DNA from: Minisyncoccota bacterium
GTDB lineage: Bacteria; Patescibacteriota; Minisyncoccia; Minisyncoccales; GWA2-38-27
Length of the DNA stretch: 16,901 nucleotides
Direction: 5' to 3'
Assembly: GCA_028717605.1 (NCBI GenBank)
Contig: JAQUNM010000006.1
Coordinates: forward strand, 1 to 16,901
A program made the translations under genes and the position numbers. Of the stretch, positions 7,324 to 12,935 are shown piece by piece; the first letter of the stretch is position 1, and every line of letters begins with the position of its first letter. The notes under the pieces are model-generated. The model was not told where the DNA came from and searched no databases. It saw only the letters and a program-made list of their open reading frames with translations.

Positions 7324-7560
7324 TTAAAAATTTTGCATTAATTTTTTTAATTCTTCACTTTGTTTTTTTATGTCTTCCTCAGTTAAAGGTTTGAAGTCTT
7401 TCATTAGTTCTTTTAGTTCTTCAGCCTGAAGACTAATAATATCTTTCTCTGCTATTATTTGTTCATTTTCTGGTGTTTCTTTTTGGAGAAAAAGGAATAA
7501 AAAAGATAAAATAACAATTAGAATTATTATTAAGATAATTATTATTTTTATTCTGTTCAT
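7324..7560 (-). CDS. Small membrane protein with charged repeat tail
   Basis: The 78-aa product has an Ile/Leu-rich membrane helix (about 4-27) and a short linker. A highly charged helical tail contains two related segments, AEELKELMKDF (46-56) and SEELKKLMQNF (68-78). The repeat is degenerate and suits an amphipathic or coiled helix. I know no family for it. It starts a unit with a promoter 8 bases upstream, and the DUF1554 gene begins only 7 bases after its stop. This suggests a membrane partner or anchor for the surface protein, though that is inference. Its coding status is supported by promoter, spacing and composition rather than homology. Confidence 0.7.
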   Translation of the reverse strand: MNRIKIIIILIIILIVILSFLFLFLQKETPENEQIIAEKDIISLQAEELKELMKDFKPLTEEDIKKQSEELKKLMQNF

Positions 7561-7566
7561 ATTAGT

Positions 7567-9243
7567 TTATTTTATTCTTTTAAGAACCTTTGTCAAACAA
7601 GCTAGTGAAAAAGTGTTTAAAACATGTTCTTTTTCTAATCCTCCTCTTCTGGCTTCGAACACACCATATTGCATATTTTCTAATTGTTTTGTTTCATGAG
7701 CATCAGAATTAATAATCAACCTAACTTTCATTTCTTTGACTTTTTTAATATATTCTGACTGAATATCTAGTCTTTGAGGAGAAGAATTAATTTCTAGAAT
7801 AGTATTTGTTTTTTGGGCTGCTTTTAATATTTTATCAAAATTCATTATACTTTCTTCTCTTTTTTTAATCAATCTTCCTGTTAAATGAGAAATAATTTTA
7901 ACATAAGGATTTTGCATGGCTTTAATTATTCTTTCTGTAATGTCCTGGTTTAACCCTGAATGGATACCGGCTATAACATAATCTAGTTTTTTTAAAACTT
8001 CATTTTTAATATCCAGGGAACCATTAGCTAAAATATTAGCCTCACAACCATGTAAAAGATTATATCCTTTTTCTTTTAACTTTTTAATATAATTAGATTG
8101 TTTAATTAATCGTTTTTCATCTAATCCATTTTCAATCCTTAAAAACTTGGTATGATCTGAAATACCCAAATATTCATAGCCTATTTTTTGAGCTTTTTCA
8201 TACATTTTTTCTATAGAGTCTTTGCCAGCTGACCAATTAGTATGACAATGTAAGTCTCCCTTAATGTCCTTTAAATCAATTAATTCCGGAATATTAATAA
8301 TCAGTTCTTGTTCTCTTAACTCGGGAGGAATCCAAGGTAAGCCTAATTTTTCATAAATGTCTTCTTCTGTTTTTCCAGCTATATATCTATTGTTTTTAAA
8401 AAGCCCATATTCGTTAAGCTTAAACCCCTTTTGCTTAGCCATTTTTCTCAAAATGATATTGTGTTCTCTAGACCCAGTAAAATATTGCAAAGCTGCTCCG
8501 TAACTTTTTAAATCAACGATTCTTAAATCAATATCTATGCCTTGTTTGGTTTTAACAGATGCTTTGGTACTGCCTTTAGACCAAATTTTTTGTACTCCTT
8601 TTTGAGAACAAAATACTTGCATTGTCTTTTTAGGATTTTTAGAAGCAGCTAATAAATCAATATCTTTGACTATTTCTTTTCTTCTTCTTATAGAACCAGC
8701 TGGCTCTATTTTTATAACATGTTTTCTCAAAATAGAAATTATATTATCACAAATTAATAAAACCTCTGAAAGTAAAAACTTTCCCTTATCTTTTTTTAAG
8801 AATTCAATGCCTTGTAAAATATTCTTTTCTGATTTTTCATCAAAACCAGTAAGGTTTCTTATCTTTCTTTGTTTAGCTACTTTTTCTAGATCTTTTATAT
8901 TTTTAACTTTTAATTCTAAGTATAGCTTTTTAGCTTTTTTAGGGCCCAGACCTTCCACAGCTGTTAACTCATCTAAATTAAAAGGTATTCTTAGTTCTTC
9001 AAAATATCTTATTTTTCCTGTTTCTAGATATTCTTTTATTTTTAAGGCAAGATTTCTGCCAATACTTGGCATTGCTTCTAGGGCTTTTAAACCGCCCTTA
9101 TTATAAACTTCTTGAATATCTGTTGATAAAGAGTCTAGAAAAACCCCAGCTTTATAATAAGCTTGGGGTTTAAAAGGGATATTTTCTGTTCTTAAATATT
9201 GAGAAATTTTATAAAATATTCGAGCTAATTCTTTATTCCTCAT
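7567..9243 (-). CDS. polX: DNA polymerase X with C-terminal PHP domain
   Basis: Family X polymerases fill short gaps during base excision repair and end joining. The bacterial PHP domain adds Mn2+-dependent 3'-5' exonuclease and AP-site processing. The 558-aa length matches the Bacillus enzyme (about 570). Helix-hairpin-helix motifs are at 57-66 (EAMPSIGRNL region) and 94-105 (AVEGLGPKKAKK). The nucleotidyl-transfer site is GSIRRRKEIVKDIDLL (D194, D196) plus a third acid in GIDIDLR (D239). PHP metal ligands are all visible: H332, H334, D363/H364, E401, H428, H453, D514 and H516. Only the usual ISHPTGR reads ISHLTGR. Both activities should be intact. It overlaps the MFS gene by 11 bases, as the last gene of the flippase-MFS-polX unit. 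Confidence 0.95.
   Translation of the reverse strand: MRNKELARIFYKISQYLRTENIPFKPQAYYKAGVFLDSLSTDIQEVYNKGGLKALEAMPSIGRNLALKIKEYLETGKIRYFEELRIPFNLDELTAVEGLGPKKAKKLYLELKVKNIKDLEKVAKQRKIRNLTGFDEKSEKNILQGIEFLKKDKGKFLLSEVLLICDNIISILRKHVIKIEPAGSIRRRKEIVKDIDLLAASKNPKKTMQVFCSQKGVQKIWSKGSTKASVKTKQGIDIDLRIVDLKSYGAALQYFTGSREHNIILRKMAKQKGFKLNEYGLFKNNRYIAGKTEEDIYEKLGLPWIPPELREQELIINIPELIDLKDIKGDLHCHTNWSAGKDSIEKMYEKAQKIGYEYLGISDHTKFLRIENGLDEKRLIKQSNYIKKLKEKGYNLLHGCEANILANGSLDIKNEVLKKLDYVIAGIHSGLNQDITERIIKAMQNPYVKIISHLTGRLIKKREESIMNFDKILKAAQKTNTILEINSSPQRLDIQSEYIKKVKEMKVRLIINSDAHETKQLENMQYGVFEARRGGLEKEHVLNTFSLACLTKVLKRIK
7569..7596 (-). promoter_or_regulatory. Putative promoter of the small membrane protein-DUF1554 unit, leaderless layout
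   Basis: Minus-strand consensus TTGACA (7596-7591), a 16-base spacer and TAAAAT (7574-7569) end eight bases before the ATG at 7560. The boxes and spacer length are identical to the groES promoter. The -35 box lies inside the last codons of polX, so this unit can be expressed apart from the polX operon. Confidence 0.6.
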
Positions 9244-9865
9244 AAAAAACAGGGTTAAAGGTTTCGTGGTCCTTTAAAAATATTTTGTTTCTTAAAGAAA
9301 ATAAAAAACTGGTTGAAAACAACCCAAATATAGAAACAAGAATAAAGATAACTTTAAAGCCAAGTAAACTAGCTATTACTCCACCAAAAGCAGCGGCAAA
9401 AGCCATTGATAAACCAATAGAGGTACTTTGAATGCTCCAAGTAAAAGCATACCAATTTTTATTAATGTGTCGAGAAAACATACCAAGCCAAGCTGGCACA
9501 ACAAAAGCCATAGCCATTCCCCTTATTGCTTCCAATAGAAAAATATGATGAATTTGAGTAGAAAAAAAATAACCAAGAGGAACCAAATTAGCAACTACCA
9601 TACCAGTAATTAGAAATTTAAAATCATCTTCCTCTCCCTTGTTTAGATCAAAAGCATTGGCAATAAAGGGCTGACTAACAGATTTGACAAACCAATAAGT
9701 AGCTGCTACGAAACCAACTGTTCCTAAATTTCCTCCTTTAATATTTTCAATTAAAAATATAGCAAAAATAGGACCAATAAGGCCCCAACCAGTATGAAGT
9801 AAAAAGTCGGAAAATATAAAAGTAACCGCTACCTTATTAATTCTGCCCAGTAATTTTTTTTTCAT
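9233..9865 (-). CDS. Half-size major facilitator superfamily-like membrane protein (six helices)
   Basis: The 210-aa product (start at ATG 9865; a GTG at 9880 would add five residues) has about six membrane helices. The order resembles the N-terminal half of an MFS carrier, including a loop resembling motif A between helices 2 and 3 (QPFIANAFDLNKGEEDDF) and a helix-5-like segment rich in small residues (AFAAAFGGVIASLLG). Full MFS proteins have 12 helices and about 400 aa. The second half is missing and the next gene, polX, starts within the end of this frame, so no remnant follows. It could work as a homodimer or be an established reduction in this lineage. It overlaps the flippase-like gene by 29 bases. 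Its substrate cannot be told. Confidence 0.72.
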   Translation of the reverse strand: MKKKLLGRINKVAVTFIFSDFLLHTGWGLIGPIFAIFLIENIKGGNLGTVGFVAATYWFVKSVSQPFIANAFDLNKGEEDDFKFLITGMVVANLVPLGYFFSTQIHHIFLLEAIRGMAMAFVVPAWLGMFSRHINKNWYAFTWSIQSTSIGLSMAFAAAFGGVIASLLGFKVIFILVSIFGLFSTSFLFSLRNKIFLKDHETFNPVFYEE

Positions 9866-10853
9866 GATTATTAAAACCACTTCTTATTCTATCAAAAAAT
9901 AGAAAAATTCCTAGTTTTAACAAAAAGATAATTCCAAAAATAACCACAAATAATTCAGCCGATCTCAGAACAATACTAAAGGTGATTCCTTGAATAGCCT
10001 CAAACCCTAAATAATCAAAAGCAAAAGTTTGCGCTGCTTCTAAAGAACCAATGGCTGCTGGCACTGGAATTAAATAAGAAATATATATAAAAAGCATAAT
10101 AGATCCAGCTATTAATATATTTTGATTTTGAACCAGGAAAAAAAGCAACAACCAAACTCTTAAAAAAATAGCAGCGTATTTTAAAAAAGCAACAAGACAG
10201 GTCTTTAAAAATAAAGGTTTTTTAAAATGGAAGAAAGAAAAAACATCTTGAGAAAAATTATAAGCCATTCCATTATTTTTTACTCCTAAAATTCTTAAAA
10301 TAAATTTTATTAAATTTTCTTTTTTATAAAGTTTAAAATGAATAAAAAAAAGAATAAAAATAACTAATAGAAAAAAACCAATAATTAAAATTTCTAAATA
10401 TTTTAAATACCAAGAGGTTAAAAAAAAGAAAGAAACTATACCAAAGAGCAAAAAAATAGCTAAAGAAAAAACCGAGAGGATTTTTTCAATAGCTAAAACA
10501 GCAATGTTCTTTTGCCAAGGAATAGAAAATTTATTTTTTAAAGCATAAGCTCTAAATCCTTCTCCGCCTATAATAGCTATAGGGGTTAGATAAGTTAGAG
10601 AAGACCCGGCAAAATAAATTTCTAGTAATTTTAAAAAGGGGAAATGATATCCTTGATCTTGCAAAATAAGCTTCCATTTCAAAGCACCGATAATCCAAAT
10701 TAAAATACTTAAAAGAACAATTAATAGACCCTTATAGCTTAAAAAAAGATTAAAAGCGTTCCTTATTTCTTGCCAACCAGTCCATTTAATGATAAAAAAG
10801 AAAACAAAAAATCCTATTAAAAAAGAAACGATAATACTCCCTATTTTTTTCAT
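9837..10853 (-). CDS. Lysylphosphatidylglycerol synthase-type transmembrane flippase (UPF0104/YbhN family)
   Basis: The 338-aa polytopic protein has about eight hydrophobic helices and the family landmarks: YLTPIAIIGGEGFRAYALK (about 88-106) and IPVPAAIGSLEAAQ near residue 265-280. In MprF, the equivalent membrane domain flips aminoacylated phospholipids. Stand-alone members also occur beside glycosyltransferases and are thought to handle lipid-linked substrates. No cytoplasmic GNAT-like aminoacyl transferase domain is attached, so lipid lysylation is not predicted. It is the first gene of a three-gene unit with a leaderless-type promoter directly after the groEL terminator. The family call is good; the lipid moved is unknown. 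Confidence 0.85.
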   Translation of the reverse strand: MKKIGSIIVSFLIGFFVFFFIIKWTGWQEIRNAFNLFLSYKGLLIVLLSILIWIIGALKWKLILQDQGYHFPFLKLLEIYFAGSSLTYLTPIAIIGGEGFRAYALKNKFSIPWQKNIAVLAIEKILSVFSLAIFLLFGIVSFFFLTSWYLKYLEILIIGFFLLVIFILFFIHFKLYKKENLIKFILRILGVKNNGMAYNFSQDVFSFFHFKKPLFLKTCLVAFLKYAAIFLRVWLLLFFLVQNQNILIAGSIMLFIYISYLIPVPAAIGSLEAAQTFAFDYLGFEAIQGITFSIVLRSAELFVVIFGIIFLLKLGIFLFFDRIRSGFNNHEKKITGQN

Positions 10854-10859
10854 AAGCTT

Positions 10860-10888
10860 AATATAGCAAAAATAGATTTAAAAATCAA
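10860..10888 (-). promoter_or_regulatory. Putative promoter of the flippase-MFS-polX unit, leaderless layout
   Basis: Minus-strand TTGATT (10888-10883), a 17-base spacer and TATATT (10865-10860) leave only six bases before the ATG at 10853. The -35 box lies in the T-rich tail of the groEL terminator, giving a compact junction between units. Confidence 0.55.
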
Positions 10889-10913
10889 AAAAACCTGCTA
10901 AAAAGCAGGTTTT
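10884..10913 (-). terminator. Rho-independent terminator of groES-groEL
   Basis: The arms AAAACCTGCT (10890-10899) and AGCAGGTTTT (10904-10913) pair perfectly around a 4-base loop. On the minus strand the stem is followed by a run of seven T (counting stem bases) and then GATTTTT. It starts four bases after the groEL stop codon. Confidence 0.88.
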
Positions 10914-10916
10914 CGG

Positions 10917-12539
10917 TTAATAACCCATTGGCGGCATTTGGGGCATTTGGGCAGATGATTCTTTTTCTTCTGGAATATCAGTAACCACACATTCTGTAGT
11001 TAGAAAAGTAGCAGTAGCTGAAGCAGCATTCTGTAGAGATAATCTAACTACTTTAACTGGATCAACAATGCCCGATTTCATTAAATCTTCGTATTGCATA
11101 GAATCAGCATTAAAACCAAAATTATCTTTTCCTTCTTTCACCTTTTGAACAACAATAGCCCCGTCAACAGCTGCGTTTTGAGCAATTTGTCTAATTGGTT
11201 CTTCTAAGGCCCTTTTTAAAATATTAAGTCCAGTTAATTCATCACCTTCTAGGGACAAAGAATCTAATAATAAGCTAGCCCTTAATAAAGCCACTCCTCC
11301 GCCTGGAACAATTCCTTCTTCTACGGCTGCTTTAGTGGCAGCCAAAGCATCCTCAGTTTTATGCTGTTTAGCTTTTTGTTCTATTTCAGTGGCAGCTCCA
11401 ACTTTCAAGACTGCAACTCCTCCAGATAATTTAGCTAATCTTTCTTGAAGTTTTTCTCTATCAAATTCAGAATCAGCAGATTCTATTTCTTTTTTAATTT
11501 GATTTATTCTAAAATCAATATCTTTCTTTTCTCCTTTTCCCTCGATAATAGTAGTGGTTTCTTTTTTGGTAACCACTCTTCTAGCTGAACCTAAAACGTC
11601 TAAATCAATTTTATCTAACTTCATTCCTGTTTGCTCAGAAACAACTTTTGCTCCGGTTACTACTGCTATATCTTGTAATATTTCCTCTTTTCGATCGCCG
11701 AAACCAGGAGACTTAACAGCCAAAGTATTGAATACTCCTCTTAGTTTATTTAAAACTAAAGTAGCTAGAGCTTCTCCCTCTATTTCTTCAGCAATAATAA
11801 CTAAGTCTTTTTTCCCTGATTGAGCTATCTTTTCTAATAAAGGCAAAATTTCATTTAAAGCAGATATCTTTTTATCAGTTACTAAGATATAGGGGTCCTC
11901 GTAAACAGCTTCCATTCTTTCTGTATCTGTTATCATATAGGGGGAAACAAACCCTTGGTCAATTTGAAGGCCTTTAACGGTTTCTTTTTCTAAACCAAAT
12001 CTTTTTGACTCTTCTACTGTGATCACTCCATCTTTGCCTATTTCTTGCATAGCTTGAGCAATTAAGTCTCCTATTTCTTTACTTTCAGCAGAAATAGTAG
12101 CTACCTGAGCCATTTCTTCTTGAGAATTAATTTGTTTAGCCATTTTCTTCAATTCTCTAATAATAAAATCCACTCCTTTTTCAATTCCTTTTTTAAGGGC
12201 TAATGGATTAGCTCCGGCAGTAACATTTTTTAACCCTTCTGTAATAATAGCTTGCGCTAAAATAGAAGCAGTGGTTGTTCCATCCCCAGAAGCATCATTA
12301 GTTTTTTCAGCTACTTCTTTAATAATTTCAGCTCCTAAGTTTTCTGTTTTATCCTCTAGTTCTATTTCTTTAGCAATACTTACACCATCGTTAGTAATAG
12401 TTGGAGAACCAAATCCTTTATCTAAAACAACATTTCTCCCCTTAGGACCAAGAGTTACTCTGACAGCATCAGTTAATTTATTAACCCCTTGTTGTAGTTT
12501 TTTGCGAGCTTCCTCGCTAAATAATATTTTTTTTGCCAT
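10917..12539 (-). CDS. groL: Chaperonin GroEL (60 kDa)
   Basis: GroEL forms double seven-membered rings that fold proteins with ATP and the GroES lid in the cytoplasm. The 540-aa product is full length. VTLGPKGRNVVLDKGFG (28-44) and GDGTTT (85-90, D86 in the ATP site) are seen. D397 in KTEDALAATKAAVEEG matches E. coli D398, needed for ATP hydrolysis, and GIVPGGGVALLRA follows. The C-terminal tail is ESSAQMPQMPPMGY, a Met/Pro-rich end instead of the Gly-Gly-Met repeats of many GroELs. This tail lines the cavity floor, so folding behaviour may differ. The gene starts six bases after groES with no clear Shine-Dalgarno sequence, shares the groES promoter and ends in a terminator. Confidence 0.98.
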   Translation of the reverse strand: MAKKILFSEEARKKLQQGVNKLTDAVRVTLGPKGRNVVLDKGFGSPTITNDGVSIAKEIELEDKTENLGAEIIKEVAEKTNDASGDGTTTASILAQAIITEGLKNVTAGANPLALKKGIEKGVDFIIRELKKMAKQINSQEEMAQVATISAESKEIGDLIAQAMQEIGKDGVITVEESKRFGLEKETVKGLQIDQGFVSPYMITDTERMEAVYEDPYILVTDKKISALNEILPLLEKIAQSGKKDLVIIAEEIEGEALATLVLNKLRGVFNTLAVKSPGFGDRKEEILQDIAVVTGAKVVSEQTGMKLDKIDLDVLGSARRVVTKKETTTIIEGKGEKKDIDFRINQIKKEIESADSEFDREKLQERLAKLSGGVAVLKVGAATEIEQKAKQHKTEDALAATKAAVEEGIVPGGGVALLRASLLLDSLSLEGDELTGLNILKRALEEPIRQIAQNAAVDGAIVVQKVKEGKDNFGFNADSMQYEDLMKSGIVDPVKVVRLSLQNAASATATFLTTECVVTDIPEEKESSAQMPQMPPMGY

Positions 12540-12545
12540 ATTTTT

Positions 12546-12836
12546 TTATTCTATTATTGCTAAAATATCTTCTTGTTTAGCAATTAAATATTCTTTGTCT
12601 TTTACTTTAATTTCATTGGGACCATATTTAGTAAATAAAACTTTATCTCCTATTTTAATTTCTAAAGGAATCACGTTGCCTGCTTTGTTTTTTCTCCCAG
12701 GCCCAACTGCGATTATAGTACCTTGCTCTGGCTTTTCTTTGTCAGCTGTCTCTGGTAATAGAATACCTGATTCTGTTTTTGTTTCTTCTTTGTCAGGCTC
12801 TATTAAAACATAATCAGCTAATGGTTTTATTTTCAT
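12546..12836 (-). CDS. groS: Co-chaperonin GroES (10 kDa)
   Basis: GroES caps GroEL as a heptamer. The 96-aa product starts MKIKPLADYVLIEP, as is typical. The mobile loop has SGILLPETA (about 23-31), followed by EQGTIIAVGPGRKNKAG and GDKVLFTKYGPNEIKV in family order. The ATG at 12836 is preferred over an in-frame TTG at 12851. It gives the family's usual first residues, and the TTG would lie within a leader hairpin. It is first in the groES-groEL operon, behind a strong promoter and a CIRCE-like repeat, which points to heat-shock control by HrcA (hrcA itself is not in the window). Confidence 0.97.
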   Translation of the reverse strand: MKIKPLADYVLIEPDKEETKTESGILLPETADKEKPEQGTIIAVGPGRKNKAGNVIPLEIKIGDKVLFTKYGPNEIKVKDKEYLIAKQEDILAIIE

Positions 12837-12846
12837 TTTTTTTGAA

Positions 12847-12868
12847 CACAACTTATGGATTTGTTGTG
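12847..12868 (-). promoter_or_regulatory. Short hairpin in the groES 5' leader
   Basis: CACAAC (12847-12852) and GTTGTG (12863-12868) can pair in the leader RNA with a 10-base loop, ending ten bases before the groES ATG. It may protect the mRNA or influence initiation. The stem is only six base pairs, so its role is uncertain. Confidence 0.35.
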
Positions 12869-12879
12869 CTTAGTTATTT

Positions 12880-12906
12880 TTAGCAAACTTATTGTCTCTC
12901 TGCTAA
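12880..12906 (-). promoter_or_regulatory. CIRCE-like operator (degenerate HrcA site) at groES-groEL
   Basis: The arms TTAGCA and TGCTAA are separated by 15 bases. This gives 27 bases in total, exactly the length and outer arms of the CIRCE element (TTAGCACTC-N9-GAGTGCTAA) bound by the HrcA repressor. The inner three bases of each arm differ from consensus. It covers the predicted transcription start (about 12901) downstream of the -10 box, the classical CIRCE position. Position, spacing and gene context support it; inner-arm mismatch is the main doubt. Confidence 0.7.
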
Positions 12907-12907
12907 T

Positions 12908-12935
12908 ATTTTAATCATTATGTTCTTTTTGTCAA
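12908..12935 (-). promoter_or_regulatory. Sigma70 promoter of groES-groEL
   Basis: Minus-strand consensus TTGACA (12935-12930), a 16-base spacer and TAAAAT (12913-12908) predict a start near 12901. The -35 box is within the final codons of uvrA (Leu-Thr) and its stop lies in the spacer. The resulting leader is about 65 bases, unlike the leaderless layout elsewhere in the window. Confidence 0.75.

Noticed and set aside
8666..9106. Plus-strand open frame of 146 codons inside polX
   Set aside because: Antisense to conserved polymerase X sequence, with no recognisable domain.
9863..9880. GTG start for the half-MFS protein
   Set aside because: It adds MVLII before the natural-looking MKKKLLGR start; neither has a clear ribosome binding site, so the ATG is the simpler choice. 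It is not excluded.
9837..10853. MprF-type lysyl-phosphatidylglycerol synthase
   Set aside because: Only the membrane flippase-like part is present; no aminoacyl transferase domain is attached or adjacent.
12271..12813. Plus-strand open frame of 180 codons across groES-groEL
   Set aside because: It spans two certain chaperonin genes on the opposite strand. Its Ser/Leu-rich, low-complexity product is the mirror of their codon use.
12834..12851. TTG start for groES five codons upstream
   Set aside because: The ATG at 12836 gives the usual MKIKPL beginning, and the TTG falls in the leader hairpin.
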